Origin: Neoaquamicrobium sediminum
GTDB taxonomy: Bacteria; Pseudomonadota; Alphaproteobacteria; Rhizobiales; Rhizobiaceae
Direction of reading: 5' to 3'
DNA: 64,000 nt
NCBI RefSeq assembly: GCF_013240295.1
Contig: NZ_JABETK010000001.1
Location: 1,550,001 to 1,614,000 of the forward strand
Position numbers and translations under genes: made by a program. Positions 48,025-57,702 of the stretch are shown piece by piece (positions within the stretch are counted from its first letter, which is position 1; every line of letters begins with the position of its first letter). The notes under the pieces were generated by a model, which saw only the letters and a list, made by a program, of their open reading frames with translations, was not told the DNA's origin and ran no database searches.

Positions 48025-48621
48025 CTACCAGGGTTCGACAGTTACCTCTGGCCAGGTCGTCACGGCGCGAAGACCCTTCGCCTGGTGCGTCGTGCGGTTG
48101 TCGAGTACGCGATTGGGAGTGAGGCGAAAGGAAAAAATATCGTTAAGTCCGAAAGGCGCTGTCAGTTGGAGCCGGCCATCATCCAGCAGCCGGACTCCAA
48201 CCGCGTGTGTCTTCGATGCGAAATGTGCGACCGAATGCTCTGAACTCAGATATTGGGGGCAGGCTCGCCCGAATTTCGCCGGGCCCATAGATGCACCCGC
48301 GCCTGATTGCGAATCTCGACCGGCAATGTCAGGTGCGCAAAGGCTGGCGCAGCGCGCGCGATCACCGCATATTCCCCTCGTAGGAGAGATCGTCGCCATC
48401 GAAGTAGAAGAGATCAATGTCCTTCGTACCGTAGCCCGGCGGACGCCCGGTCAGCGCATTCCAGACGCGTTATAGAGCACGCCGGAAACGACGAGCCAGT
48501 CCGGCAGCGCCAGATCACGCGCGGCGCAGAGCGCCGCGCGAACATTTCGGTCGGCCCAGATAATATCGAGAAAGAGGCGTTTCTGCTCCGCGTCAGGCAG
48601 GTTGGCGTAACGCAGATGCAT
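48025..48621 (-). pseudogene. Nucleotidyltransferase family protein (DUF925, PF06042-like), three frameshifts
   Basis: Translated in pieces, the reverse strand gives one protein of about 199 residues: MHLRYANLPDAEQKRLFLDIIW, LPDWLVVSGVLYN, then VWNALTGRPPGYGTKDIDLFYFD, VIARAAPAFAHLTLPVEIRNQARVHLW, and KFGRACPQYLSSEHS to TVEPW. The DIDLFYFD motif carries the Asp pair of a nucleotidyltransferase. Three single-base losses explain the breaks, near 48466, 48374-48377 and 48284-48286, each beside a short C or G run. Function unknown. It starts ten bases after the pheT stop, so it may be the tail of the phe operon. Confidence 0.75.
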
Positions 48622-48631
48622 CGTCACGCCA

Positions 48632-51112
48632 TCACCCCCGCAGCACACCGCCCGTCTGCTTGGCCACATTCTCGACGATGCGGCCTGCCAGCGCCTCGAA
48701 ATCCTCGTCGGTGAGTGTGCGCTCGACCGGCTGGATGGCGACCTCGATGGCGACCGACTTCTTGTCCGCGCCCAGCGACGGCCCCTCGAAGATATCGAAG
48801 ACGCGCACGCCGGTGATCAGCTTCCTGTCGGCGGCGCCCGCTGCACGGGTCAGCGCGGCTGCCTCGACGCCCTTGTCGACGACGAAGGCGAAATCACGCC
48901 GCACCGCCTGGAACGGCGACAGGTCCAGCCGCGGCTTGGTGCGCGTGGCCTTCGCCTTCGGCTCGGGAACGGCGTCGATGAACACCTCGAAGCCGCAGAG
49001 CGGCCCCGACACGTCGAGCGCCTCCAGGGTCTTGGGGTGGAACTCGCCAAAAGTTCCCAGCACCACCTTGGGGCCGAGCTTGATCGTGCCCGAACGACCG
49101 GGATGGTACCAGGCCGGGCCGCCTGCCTCGACCTGAAGCTTGTCTACCGGCGCGCCGCAGGCTTCGAGCGCGGCGAAGGCATCGGCCTTGGCGTCGAAGA
49201 CGCCGACGGATGCAGCATTGCCGGCCCAGTGGCGCCCCTGGCCTTCCATCTTCGCCGTGCCGCGCCGCACGCCGCCGGCCACCCGTCGCTGCTGCTCCGG
49301 CCTGTCGCCCTCATAGGTGCCCGACACCTCGAACAGCGCCACGTCGGCGAAGCCGCGATCGGCATTGCGCTGGGCAGCGGCAATCAACCCCGGCAGCAGC
49401 GACGGGCGCATGTCCGACATGTCGGCCGCAATCGGGTTCGCCAGCTTCAATTCAGGCTGCCCACCACCGAAGAGTTCGGCATGCCTTGCGGGGATGAACG
49501 ACCAGGTCACGGCCTCCATCATGCCGCGCACGGCCAGCGCACGCTTGGCCGCACGGGTGCGGATCTGCAGGGTCGTCAGGATGCGGCCGTTGACGGCATC
49601 ATGAGAGACCAGCGGCTGCGGGTCGATCTTCTCGACGCCGTGAATGCGCATCACCTCCTCGACCAGGTCAGCCTTGCCGTCCACCTCCGGACGCCAGGAA
49701 GGCACCGCCACGTCGACCCGGTCGCCGGACGGCACGGCATGCACGCCGCTCGATGGCATGAGCTCGGCAAGCCCGCCAGGAGCCGAAATCGTCATCTCGA
49801 CCGCATCGGCCACCGTGAAGCCGAGACGCGACAGGATCGACCGGCTTTCCTCCGGCGCGACCTCGATGCCGGTCAAACGCTTCACCTCGGCGAAGGGGAA
49901 GGAAACGACCCTGGGCTCGTGGCCTGCATAACCCACCACATCAGTCTCGCTTGGCGTGCCGCCGCACAGCTCGGTCACCAGCTTCGTCGCCAGCTCGATG
50001 CCCGGGACCATGAACTCGGGATCGACGCCCCGCTCGAACCGGTAGCGGGCATCGCTGACGATGCCGAGCGTACGGCCTGTGCGGGCGGTCGCCATCGGGT
50101 CCCACAGCGCCGATTCGATCAGCACGTCGGTGGTTGTCTCGTCGCAGCCCGAATGCTCGCCGCCCATGATGCCGGCGATCGATTCGACCCCGTTATCATC
50201 GGCGATGGCGCACATGTCCGGCGTCAGCGTGTATTCACGCCCGTCGAGCGCCAGCACCGTCTCGCCCTCCTTCGCGCGACGCACGACGAGATTACCGGCA
50301 ACCTTCTTCGTGTCGAAGACGTGCAGCGGCCGGCCCCGGTCGAAGGTGACGTAGTTGGTGATGTCGACCAGCGCGTTGATCGGACGCAGGCCGATGGCGA
50401 TCAACCGCTGCTGCATCCATTTCGGCGACGGGCCGTTTTTCACGCCCCTGACCAGCCGCAGCGCGAAACCGGGGCAGAGCTCCGGCGCTTCGATCGTCAC
50501 CTTGACAGGACAGACGCCTTCGCCAGCCACCGGTGCGACCGCACCGTTCTTAAGCGTGCCGAGTCCGGCGGCCGCAAGATCGCGCGCGATACCGTAGACG
50601 CTGGTGGCGTCCGGCCGGTTGGGCGTCAGGTTGATCTCGATCACCGGGTCGTCGAGCTTCGCCCAGGTCGCGAAAGGCATGCCGACGGGGGCGTCTTCCG
50701 GCAGATCGATGATGCCGTCATGCTCGTCGGAAAGCTGCAGCTCACGCTCGGAGCACATCATGCCGCGGCTTTCGACGCCTCGGATGTTGCCCACCGACAG
50801 GGTCACGTCGATGCCCGGAACATAGGTCCCGGGGGCCGCGAACGCACCGACGAGGCCGGCGCGCGCATTCGGCGCGCCGCAGACGACCTGCACGGGATCG
50901 CCCGAGCCGGTGTCCACGGACAGAACCCGCAGCTTGTCGGCGTCCGGGTGCTTTTCGGCCGTAAGCACCCTGGCGATGACGAACGGCTTCAGCGCAGCCT
51001 TGTCGTCGACGCTCTCGACCTCAAGACCGATCATGGTGAGCCTGTCGACGATCTCCGCCAGCGAGGCGTCGGTGTCGAGGTGATCTTTCAGCCAGGAAAG
51101 GGTGAATTTCAT
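48632..51112 (-). CDS. pheT: Phenylalanine-tRNA ligase beta subunit
   Basis: An 826-residue subunit of the heterotetrameric PheRS. The N-terminal tRNA-binding OB-fold (about 39-150) has [21 protein letters not shown] and [14 protein letters not shown]. The B3/B4 editing region has [29 protein letters not shown] sequence near residue 220, the B5 domain lies at 400-480, and the C-terminal anticodon-binding domain includes [18 protein letters not shown]. Length fits the family. It follows GFA and pheS on the reverse strand. Confidence 0.97.
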   Translation of the reverse strand: MKFTLSWLKDHLDTDASLAEIVDRLTMIGLEVESVDDKAALKPFVIARVLTAEKHPDADKLRVLSVDTGSGDPVQVVCGAPNARAGLVGAFAAPGTYVPGIDVTLSVGNIRGVESRGMMCSERELQLSDEHDGIIDLPEDAPVGMPFATWAKLDDPVIEINLTPNRPDATSVYGIARDLAAAGLGTLKNGAVAPVAGEGVCPVKVTIEAPELCPGFALRLVRGVKNGPSPKWMQQRLIAIGLRPINALVDITNYVTFDRGRPLHVFDTKKVAGNLVVRRAKEGETVLALDGREYTLTPDMCAIADDNGVESIAGIMGGEHSGCDETTTDVLIESALWDPMATARTGRTLGIVSDARYRFERGVDPEFMVPGIELATKLVTELCGGTPSETDVVGYAGHEPRVVSFPFAEVKRLTGIEVAPEESRSILSRLGFTVADAVEMTISAPGGLAELMPSSGVHAVPSGDRVDVAVPSWRPEVDGKADLVEEVMRIHGVEKIDPQPLVSHDAVNGRILTTLQIRTRAAKRALAVRGMMEAVTWSFIPARHAELFGGGQPELKLANPIAADMSDMRPSLLPGLIAAAQRNADRGFADVALFEVSGTYEGDRPEQQRRVAGGVRRGTAKMEGQGRHWAGNAASVGVFDAKADAFAALEACGAPVDKLQVEAGGPAWYHPGRSGTIKLGPKVVLGTFGEFHPKTLEALDVSGPLCGFEVFIDAVPEPKAKATRTKPRLDLSPFQAVRRDFAFVVDKGVEAAALTRAAGAADRKLITGVRVFDIFEGPSLGADKKSVAIEVAIQPVERTLTDEDFEALAGRIVENVAKQTGGVLRG

Positions 51113-51115
51113 GGT

Positions 51116-51535
51116 TCAGTTCCGTTGCTCGGGCTGGCGTTCGATGGAGAAGCCGTCGAGGCGCGGCAGGCCGTCATCCATATGCACGAATGGCAACCGC
51201 CGCTTCTCGAAAGCATGCAGTGTCGGCGGATAGCGCTCCGGCTCATCCATGAAGCCGAGCGCGAAATAGAGATCGCCCGGCAACAGGTCGTCGCGATAGC
51301 CGATCTGGCTGCCGCAATGCTCGCAGAACGAGCGCTCCACGCCGCCGGAACGAAACGTCTTCGGCGTGCCGAACCAGGCAATCTCGGTCTCGCGCCAGGC
51401 GACAAAAGCCATCAACGGCGCGCCTGTCTGCTTGCGACAGTCGCGGCAATGGCAATAGGAGCGCAGAAAGGGCTCCGTCCTCATCTCCGCCGAGATGAGC
51501 CCGCAGCGGCAGGAGCCGGTGTGGACCTTGCTCAC
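51116..51535 (-). CDS. GFA (glutathione-dependent formaldehyde-activating) family zinc protein
   Basis: A 139-residue protein with the Cys set of the GFA/CENP-V fold: [20 protein letters not shown] and [11 protein letters not shown], which bind structural and catalytic zinc. The original member was proposed to form S-hydroxymethylglutathione; most others have unknown roles. Its start shares ATGA with the pheS stop and its stop is three bases before the pheT start, so it is embedded in the phe operon. Confidence 0.92.
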   Translation of the reverse strand: MSKVHTGSCRCGLISAEMRTEPFLRSYCHCRDCRKQTGAPLMAFVAWRETEIAWFGTPKTFRSGGVERSFCEHCGSQIGYRDDLLPGDLYFALGFMDEPERYPPTLHAFEKRRLPFVHMDDGLPRLDGFSIERQPEQRN

Positions 51536-52629
51536 GAGCTCAGTCCCCCGAACAGCGTCGGCAGGTCGAGCGGTCGGAAGCCGTAATGCGACAGCCAGCG
51601 CACGTCGGCGTCGAAGAACGCGCGCAGGTCCGGCATGCCGTATTTCAGCATCGCGATGCGGTCGATACCCATGCCCCAGGCGAAGCCTTGATATTCGTCC
51701 GGATCGAGCCCGCCGAAACGCAGTACGTTCGGATGCACCATGCCGCAGCCGAGGATTTCCATCCAGTCATTGCCCTCGCCGAAGCGCACTTCGCCCGGCC
51801 GCGAGCGATCGCACTGGATGTCCACCTCCAGCGACGGTTCCGTGAACGGGAAGAAGGACGGCCTGAACCGCATGTTGAGCGACGGCACCTCGAAGAAGGC
51901 CTTGCAGAACTCCTCCAGCACCCACTTCATGTTGGCGACATTGGCGGTCTTGTCGATCACCAGCCCTTCGAGCTGATGGAACATCGGCGAATGGGTGGCG
52001 TCCGAATCCTGCCGGTAGGTCTTGCCCGGAATGACGATGCGGATCGGCGGCTTCTGCGTTTCCATGGTGCGGATCTGCACCGGCGAGGTGTGGGTACGCA
52101 GAAGCATGCGCTCGCCCGCCTCGTTCGGACTGAAGAAGAACGTATCGTGCATCTCGCGCGCCGGGTGGCCTTCCGGGAAATTCAGCGCGGTGAAGTTGTA
52201 GTAGTCGGTCTCGATATCCGGCCCCTCGGCGATCGCGAAACCCATGTCGCCGAAGATCGCGGCGATCTCGTCGACGATTTGACTGATCGGGTGGATGCGA
52301 CCGCGCTCGGCGGGCGACTGGCGCACCGGCAGGGTCACGTCGACCTTCTCGGCGGCGAGACGGGCGTCGATCGCCGCATCGCGCAGCTCGTTCCTGCGCG
52401 CCGAAAGCGCCTCAGCCACGCGGTTTTTCAGACCGTTGATCGCCGGCCCCATCACCTGACGCTCTTCCGCGCTCATCGCGCCCAGCGTTTTCAGCTTCTC
52501 GGAAACGCTGCCCTTCTTGCCGAGGGCCGAGACGCGCACCGCCTCGATCGCCTGCTCGTCGGCCGCGCCGGCGATGTCGGAAAGCAGCGCGGCTTCAAGT
52601 TGTTCCAGTTCGGCTTGCTGTGCGCTCAT
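51532..52629 (-). CDS. pheS: Phenylalanine-tRNA ligase alpha subunit
   Basis: A 365-residue class II synthetase subunit. An N-terminal coiled coil (1-90) is followed by motif 1 [28 protein letters not shown], motif 2 [10 protein letters not shown] and [22 protein letters not shown], and motif 3 [17 protein letters not shown]. It charges tRNA-Phe with PheT. It leads the pheS-GFA-pheT unit. Confidence 0.97.
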   Translation of the reverse strand: MSAQQAELEQLEAALLSDIAGAADEQAIEAVRVSALGKKGSVSEKLKTLGAMSAEERQVMGPAINGLKNRVAEALSARRNELRDAAIDARLAAEKVDVTLPVRQSPAERGRIHPISQIVDEIAAIFGDMGFAIAEGPDIETDYYNFTALNFPEGHPAREMHDTFFFSPNEAGERMLLRTHTSPVQIRTMETQKPPIRIVIPGKTYRQDSDATHSPMFHQLEGLVIDKTANVANMKWVLEEFCKAFFEVPSLNMRFRPSFFPFTEPSLEVDIQCDRSRPGEVRFGEGNDWMEILGCGMVHPNVLRFGGLDPDEYQGFAWGMGIDRIAMLKYGMPDLRAFFDADVRWLSHYGFRPLDLPTLFGGLSS

Positions 52630-52684
52630 GTCTTCGGGTCACTTCCTGCGGTCAGATTCACGTGAAACGCGCTCGGCGGATACG

Positions 52685-52718
52685 AAAAAACCCGCGCCAG
52701 CCCTGCCAGCGCGGGTTT
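52685..52718 (-). terminator. Rho-independent terminator after rplT
   Basis: AAACCCGCGC at 52688-52697 pairs with GCGCGGGTTT at 52709-52718. On the reverse strand it ends in a T run. It separates rpmI-rplT from pheS. Confidence 0.88.
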
Positions 52719-52756
52719 CCCAATATCAGTTTTCGAATGCTTGGGAAGCGCTGGTC

Positions 52757-53158
52757 TTAAGCGACAGCGCTTTCAAAAGCGTTCGGCGTGGTGTCCTTGA
52801 GGTATTCGAGCGCGGTCTTCGACTTGGCGACCAGCGTAGCGAATGCCTGCGGCTCATGGATAGCCATGTCGGACAGAACCTTGCGGTCGATCTCGATGCC
52901 GGCCTTGTTGAGGCCGTCGATGAAGCGGCCATAGGTCAGGCCGTGCTCGCGGACGGCCGCGTTGATGCGCTGGATCCACAGGGCGCGGAAATTGCGCTTG
53001 CGGTTCTTGCGGTCGCGGTAGGCGTACTGCAGCGACTTCTCGACCGCCTGCTTGGCGATGCGGATGGTGTTCTTGCGGCGGCCGTAGAAACCCTTGGCCT
53101 GGGAAAGAACCTTTTTGTGCTTGGCGTGGGCGGTAACGCCCCTCTTCACGCGTGCCAT
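52757..53158 (-). CDS. rplT: 50S ribosomal protein L20
   Basis: A 133-residue ribosomal protein with the full family profile: [61 protein letters not shown] and the C-terminal helical part. In other bacteria L20 binds its own leader and represses rpmI-rplT. It follows rpmI by 34 bases. Confidence 0.98.
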   Translation of the reverse strand: MARVKRGVTAHAKHKKVLSQAKGFYGRRKNTIRIAKQAVEKSLQYAYRDRKNRKRNFRALWIQRINAAVREHGLTYGRFIDGLNKAGIEIDRKVLSDMAIHEPQAFATLVAKSKTALEYLKDTTPNAFESAVA

Positions 53159-53192
53159 GTCATGATCTCCTTAAATCTCGTATCCAGCCGGC

Positions 53193-53402
53193 TCAGAGGC
53201 CGCCGCCGTTGGGCAGGAAGTTCTTGATGACCTTCTTGGCATCCGGTTCTGCGAGAACCATCGTGCCGCGGGCATCGCGGATGAACTTGTTGGTACGCTT
53301 GATCATGCCGTGGCGCTTGCCCGCGGCAGCGGACTTCACCTTGCCGGTGGCCGTGATCTTGAACCGCTTCTTGGCGGCCGACTTGGTCTTCATCTTGGGC
53401 AT
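53193..53402 (-). CDS. rpmI: 50S ribosomal protein L35
   Basis: A 69-residue basic protein, [21 protein letters not shown] to FLPNGGGL, matching L35 along its whole length. The ATG at 53402 has GGAAGC six bases upstream; a longer upstream frame is not part of the protein. It leads the rpmI-rplT unit. Confidence 0.98.
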   Translation of the reverse strand: MPKMKTKSAAKKRFKITATGKVKSAAAGKRHGMIKRTNKFIRDARGTMVLAEPDAKKVIKNFLPNGGGL

Positions 53403-53479
53403 TTTGCTTCCTTTCTGGAGACGCAGTGAAGCGCCGTTGTCTTGCTTCGGACCGACCAAAGTCCGAAAAGCATAAAAGA

Positions 53480-53506
53480 CCGCCACGGCATGCCCTGCCG
53501 GGCGGC
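53480..53506 (-). terminator. Possible terminator between the methyltransferase gene and rpmI
   Basis: A bulged stem (CCGCC and CGGCA paired with TGCCG and GGCGG, loop TGCCC) is followed on the reverse strand by TCTTTTAT. It lies about 72 bases after the methyltransferase stop. It could also form part of an L20-regulated leader of rpmI. Confidence 0.4.
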
Positions 53507-53577
53507 TTTCTGTTTTGAACGCGGCCTTATAGCGGCGAGCCCGAAAAAGCGCAACAGCCGATTAGAAGACTGCCCGC

Positions 53578-54231
53578 TCACCAGACATGCAGGATCACTG
53601 GCAGAACTCCAGCCTCCTGAAGCCCTTCCACCAACTCGAAGAACGGAAAGGCGAGCACAAAAAAGAGGCCGTCGGTGAAGGTACGGTAAAGCAGCTTGGG
53701 CTTCACGGCGAGCATTTCACTTTCCCTGAAAAGCCAGGGCTTGGGAAAGAAGCGGGGAACCTGCTCCATATAGCGCAGGTAGGGATCACCGAAATTCTGC
53801 TCCAGGAAACGCTCCTCGACCTGGATCACAGCCAGAAAAGCCAGCCATGTGAGCACAGCGAAGGCCAGCGCGATGATGATGCTGCCGGTCATGGCGCCAA
53901 TACCTGCTGCGCCTATCGAGGAAAACACATAGAGAGGGTTGCGGGTCACCGAGTACGGGCCCTCGGTGACAATCTCCGCGCTTTTGCGTCCGCCAATATA
54001 AAGCGTGCACCACGTGCGACCGAGGATGGCCACCAGGATCAGCACACCGCCGATCCATTCCATGTATTCGTGCATCGCCTGCCCGGGAGCCGCCTCGGAG
54101 CGGACAAATAAAAGCGCCAGGAAAATCAGACCGATCAGCAAGGCGAGTACGTAGCGCCGGCGGCGTTGATAGCGACGCAGTTCGTCGTAAGACTTGGCCT
54201 GCCTTGTGGCGTGGCGACTGGTGTCGGTCAT
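53578..54231 (-). CDS. Isoprenylcysteine carboxyl methyltransferase (ICMT)-like membrane protein
   Basis: A 217-residue protein with four to five hydrophobic segments. TEGPYSVTRNPLYVFSSIGAAGIG and VEERFLEQNFGDPYLRYMEQVPRFFP are the family's SAM-binding hallmarks (RNP-x-Y and a late Glu-Glu). The bacterial members' substrates are mostly unknown. GGAGG lies seven bases before the ATG at 54231. It sits between infC and rpmI, where most bacteria have no gene, with its own spacing from the infC terminator. Confidence 0.85.
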   Translation of the reverse strand: MTDTSRHATRQAKSYDELRRYQRRRRYVLALLIGLIFLALLFVRSEAAPGQAMHEYMEWIGGVLILVAILGRTWCTLYIGGRKSAEIVTEGPYSVTRNPLYVFSSIGAAGIGAMTGSIIIALAFAVLTWLAFLAVIQVEERFLEQNFGDPYLRYMEQVPRFFPKPWLFRESEMLAVKPKLLYRTFTDGLFFVLAFPFFELVEGLQEAGVLPVILHVW

Positions 54232-54291
54232 CAAAACCGCCTCCCCGCGAAGTTTACCTGCCCGTCACCGCGCATTGAAACGCAATCGTGG

Positions 54292-54323
54292 CAAAAAAGC
54301 AGAAGGCCGCCGAAGCGGCCTTC
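54292..54323 (-). terminator. Rho-independent terminator after infC
   Basis: GAAGGCCGC at 54302-54310 pairs with GCGGCCTTC at 54315-54323 around a UUCG-type tetraloop (reverse strand), followed on the reverse strand by a six-T run at 54298-54293. Confidence 0.93.
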
Positions 54324-54352
54324 CATATTTCCGTTTTAGGAGGTCTGCGCCG

Positions 54353-54888
54353 TCATTTAGGCGCCAGGACCATCATCATCTGACGACCTTCGAGCTTCGG
54401 CTCGGCCTCGACCTTGGCGATTTCGCCGACCTCTTCCTTGACCCGGTTGAGGAGCTGCATGCCAAGCTCCAGATGCGCCATCTCGCGGCCGCGAAACGAA
54501 GCGTCAGCTTGACCTTGTCGCCTTCGTCGAAGAAGCGGCGAACGGCCTTCATCTTCGTCTCGTAGTCGTGGTCGTCGATGTTCGGACGCATCTTGATCTC
54601 CTTGATCTCGATGGTCTTCTGGCGCTTGCGAGCCTCAGCGGCCTTCTTCTGGCTCTGATATTTCATCTTGCCGAGGTCGGCGATCTTGCACACCGGAGGC
54701 TGGGCGTGGGGCACGATCTCGACAAGATCCATGCCGGCGTCTTCCGCGGCAAGCAGCGCATCATTGATTGAAACGACGCCGCGGTTCACACCTTCGGCAT
54801 CGATAAGCTGCACCTGCGGAACGCGAATCTCGAGATTTGCGCGCGGCCCTTCCTTGACCGGGGCTGCGGCTCTGTGTGGTCTGCGAAT
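54353..54888 (-). CDS. infC: Translation initiation factor IF-3 with ATT start codon, frameshifted in this sequence
   Basis: A protein of 178 residues once one base is restored. It begins at ATT 54888-54886 ([39 protein letters not shown]), with GGAG nine bases upstream and no ATG, GTG or TTG nearby that keeps the conserved N-terminus. The N-domain continues [35 protein letters not shown]. The C-domain [33 protein letters not shown] is followed by a break near 54492-54494, where one base is missing, then [17 protein letters not shown] and [11 protein letters not shown]-3 is essential, so the break is almost certainly an error. In E. coli an AUU start lets IF-3 repress itself. Confidence 0.95.
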
Positions 54889-55103
54889 GGTCGTAGTCTC
54901 CTCGAATCGTTGACGAGATTGGTTGTAGAATATGCCTGCGCATGCCTTGCAGCGCGCTCGGCGCGACCGTCATTAGCACATGAGCGGAAGAATCACGAGC
55001 CCCCTGAACGCTTTGCCTCGAGGGAACGAGCGTCATCGGTGATCGTCACGGGGGTAGGCGTGCCGGCAAGCTCGTCATATAGGAAGGCCCGGAGGTTTCG
55101 TCC

Positions 55104-55886
55104 ATGCCAAACAGCACTCCCGAATACCTGTCGGTCGATGGTGACCGCATCGCCGTGCGCCACCGCAACGGCAAGACGCCAGGCATCGTGTGGCTCGGCG
55201 GCTATCGCTCCGACATGCTGGGCACGAAGGCCGAGACGCTGGATCAATGGGCGGCGGAGCATGGCCATGCGTTCACCCGCCACGACTATTCGGGTCACGG
55301 TGAATCGGGTGGCGCATTTGCGGACGGGACGATCTCCCGCTGGCTCGCGCAGAGCCTCACCGTTTTCCGCCAGCGCACGGTCGGACCGCAGATTCTCGTC
55401 GGGTCGTCGATGGGCGCCTGGATCGCGCTGCGCATTGTACAGGAGTTGCACAAGGCCGGAGAAGGGGGAGCGCGTCGCCGGCATGCTGCTTCTGGCGCCG
55501 GCGCCCGATTTCACGGTCGAGCTGATGGAGCCGCAGCTGGCCGACAGCCAGCGCCGCGATCTCGAGGAACAAGGTTTTTCGCCGAGCAGTCGGACTATTC
55601 GCCGGAGCCCAACATCTACACGCGCGCGCTTTTCGAGGACGGGCGCGCGAACCGGGTCATGGTCGGGCTCATCGATACGCACTGCCCGGTGCATATCCTG
55701 CAGGGCATGGCCGATCCCGACGTACCCTACGAGCATGCGCTGAAGCTTGTCGAGCACCTGCCGGCCGACGACGTGACACTTTCGCTGGTTCGCGACGGCG
55801 ACCATCGCCTGTCGCGGCCGCAGGACCTGTCGATGATGGTCGCCGCCCTTGAAGGCCTGGTCGAACGCGCGGCGGAACGCTCCTGA
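55104..55886 (+). CDS. Alpha/beta hydrolase, with two compensating frameshifts
   Basis: The frame is open for 260 residues, but residues about 121-158 (Arg/Ala/Gly-rich, GGARRRHAASGAGARFHGRADG) do not fit the fold. In the next frame the same bases read ERVAGMLLLAPAPDFTVELMEPQLAD. An extra G in the run 55464-55468 and a missing T in the run 55575-55579 explain it. The rest is a normal hydrolase: HDYSGHGESGG, VGSSMGAWIAL (nucleophile Ser in GSSMG), HILQGMADPDVPY (Asp) and DGDHRLSRP (His). GGAGG lies seven bases before the ATG. The following benE gene overlaps by one base. Confidence 0.88.
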   Translation: MPNSTPEYLSVDGDRIAVRHRNGKTPGIVWLGGYRSDMLGTKAETLDQWAAEHGHAFTRHDYSGHGESGGAFADGTISRWLAQSLTVFRQRTVGPQILVGSSMGAWIALRIVQELHKAGEGGARRRHAASGAGARFHGRADGAAAGRQPAPRSRGTRFFAEQSDYSPEPNIYTRALFEDGRANRVMVGLIDTHCPVHILQGMADPDVPYEHALKLVEHLPADDVTLSLVRDGDHRLSRPQDLSMMVAALEGLVERAAERS

Positions 55887-57040
55887 TGCGCACATCCGTT
55901 CCGGCTTCGGCGTTCGTCGCGGCAATCGTCGGCTTCGGCGGAACGCTCGCCCTGATCATCGCGGCGGCCAGCGCGGTCGGCGCAACCCGCGAGCAGACGA
56001 CGAGCTGGGTCGCGGCGGTCTGCCTCGCAATGGCCTTCGAAACGGCCTGGCTTTCATGGCGCTACCGCATGCCGGTGGTGACGGCATGGTCGACGCCGGG
56101 CGCCGCACTGGTCGCGGCGAGTTCGGGTTTCACCATAGAGCAGGCCGTTGGCGCCTTCATCGTCGCCGCCCTGCTGCTGGTCGCAACAGGTCTGTTCAAG
56201 CCGCTGACCCGCCTGATCTCGCGGATACCGGCTTCGATCGCCTCGGGCATGCTTGCCGGCATCGTCGTCAGCTTCGTGATGGCGGCGGCAAGAACGGCGC
56301 AGGCGGATGCCAGCCTCGTGTTGCCGCTTTTGGCGGCATTCTTTCTGATCCGGCTGGTCAGCCCCGCCATGTCGGTGCTTTTCGTGCTCGTCGGAGGTGT
56401 TGTCCTGGCATGGCTGACGGGCCGGGTGCCGACATTGCCGCCCGTCGAAATCTCGACCCTGACCTGGATCACGCCAGAATTCTCGCCAACCGCGGTCATC
56501 GGGCTGGCGATCCCGCTCTATCTGGTAACGATGGCGTCGCAGAACCTGTCCGGTCTCGCCGTGCTCAGGGCGTCGGGCTACGAGCCGCCCGCCGGCCCGC
56601 TGATTGCGGTAACCGGTTTCTTCTCGCTGGTTTCCGCACCATTCGGCGCAATCACTACCAATCTGGCAGCGATCTCGGCCGCGATCTGCACCGGGCCGGA
56701 TGCGCATCCCGACCGGGAGAAGCGCTGGCTGACAGGCCCATTCTACGCGCTGACCTATCTGGTCTTCGCCTTGTTCGGCGCATCGCTCGTGTCACTTTTT
56801 GCCGTGCTGCCGCCGAGCCTCATCGTGCTCGTCGCCGGACTCGGCCTCCTGGCGCCACTTGCTAACGCGCTGTCGATCGCCATCGCCGAACCGGGCGATC
56901 GCATCGCCGCGACGGTCGCGTTCGCGGTCACCGCGTCCGGCCTCACAGCGGCCGGGATCGGCTCCGCCTTCTGGGGCCTGGTCGCCGGCATAGTCGTTCT
57001 GGCGCTGGACGCAGCGAAAATCCGCTTTTCCAAACAGTAG
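55886..57040 (+). CDS. BenE-family benzoate/proton symporter-like transporter
   Basis: A 384-residue membrane protein with about 12 hydrophobic helices in the BenE/NCS2-like pattern. AAASAVGATREQTTSWVAAVCLAMA, WSTPGAALVAASSGFT, LVTMASQNLSGLAVLRASGYEPP and GAITTNLAAISAAICTGPDAHPDREKRW are characteristic. Homologues import benzoate with protons, but no benzoate catabolic genes lie nearby, so the substrate is inferred. It starts at the last base of the hydrolase gene (TGATG). Confidence 0.87.
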   Translation: MRTSVPASAFVAAIVGFGGTLALIIAAASAVGATREQTTSWVAAVCLAMAFETAWLSWRYRMPVVTAWSTPGAALVAASSGFTIEQAVGAFIVAALLLVATGLFKPLTRLISRIPASIASGMLAGIVVSFVMAAARTAQADASLVLPLLAAFFLIRLVSPAMSVLFVLVGGVVLAWLTGRVPTLPPVEISTLTWITPEFSPTAVIGLAIPLYLVTMASQNLSGLAVLRASGYEPPAGPLIAVTGFFSLVSAPFGAITTNLAAISAAICTGPDAHPDREKRWLTGPFYALTYLVFALFGASLVSLFAVLPPSLIVLVAGLGLLAPLANALSIAIAEPGDRIAATVAFAVTASGLTAAGIGSAFWGLVAGIVVLALDAAKIRFSKQ

Positions 57041-57146
57041 CTTATCCGGTTTTCCACTGCCCAGTCTTGAATGGCGATTTGGCCGTTCCCATTTCGAAAT
57101 CATGCAGCCGATCGGGGCTGCGCCCAACCAAAGGGAACGGATGATC

Positions 57147-57583
57147 ATGACCAAGACCGCTCTGATCCGTCCTGCGTGGACGCCTGCCACCATCGCGCTG
57201 ATGGTCGTTGGTTTCATGGTGTTCTGGCCGCTCGGCCTTGCCATGCTCGCCTACATTCTGTGGGGCGATCGCCTTGAAGATTTCAAGGGTGACTGGAGCA
57301 GGACCCGCGAAAGCTTTTTCGGCTCTTGCCGGAAAGGAGCACACATGCACGCACGGACAGGAAACGTCGCTTTCGACGACTGGCGCGCCAAGGAACTCGA
57401 GCGCCTCGCTGAAGAGCGTCGCAAGCTCGACGAAATGCGCGAGGAATTCGACGACTATGCCCGCGAACTTCGCCGGGCGAAGGACCAGCAGGAGTTTGAC
57501 CGCTTCATGGCCGAACGCTCGAAGTCTACCCCTGCCCCCGCAAGGGCAAGAAGGGTGGCGAAGGCCTGCTCGACGAAGTCTGA
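57147..57583 (+). CDS. DUF2852 protein, frameshifted near its C-terminus
   Basis: A protein of about 145 residues. One or two membrane helices (PATIALMVVGFMVFWPLGLAMLAYILWGD) are followed by a long charged coiled coil (WRAKELERLAEERRKLDEMREEFDDYARELRRAKDQQEFDRFM). The usual C-terminus is recovered as RKGKKGGEGLLDEV with the stop at 57583, if the C run at 57535-57539 had one more base; as given the frame runs on past the next gene start. The family is restricted mainly to Rhizobiales and has no known function. ATG 57147 has AAGGGA ten bases upstream; an ATG at 57141 is closer. Confidence 0.85.
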
Positions 57584-57614
57584 TACTGGTTTGCACGCAA
57601 GTGCATCCTCCCGG

Positions 57615-57646
57615 AAACGGCGCTGGAAATCTCCAGCGCCGTTTTC
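57615..57646 (+). terminator. Rho-independent terminator after the DUF2852 gene
   Basis: AAACGGCGCTGG at 57615-57626 and CCAGCGCCGTTT at 57633-57644 form a 12-bp stem with a six-base loop and a T run on the right. It lies 31 bases after the restored stop codon, which supports the proposed frame correction. Confidence 0.88.
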
Positions 57647-57702
57647 GTTTGAGCGTATTTGCTGTCACTCCACCACCACGGCGAATCGGATAGATTATCG
57701 AC

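Noticed and set aside
49037..51586. An 849-codon forward open frame opposite pheT and the GFA gene
   Set aside because: It is antisense to conserved genes and is Arg/His-rich without domains, a common effect of high-GC coding sequence.
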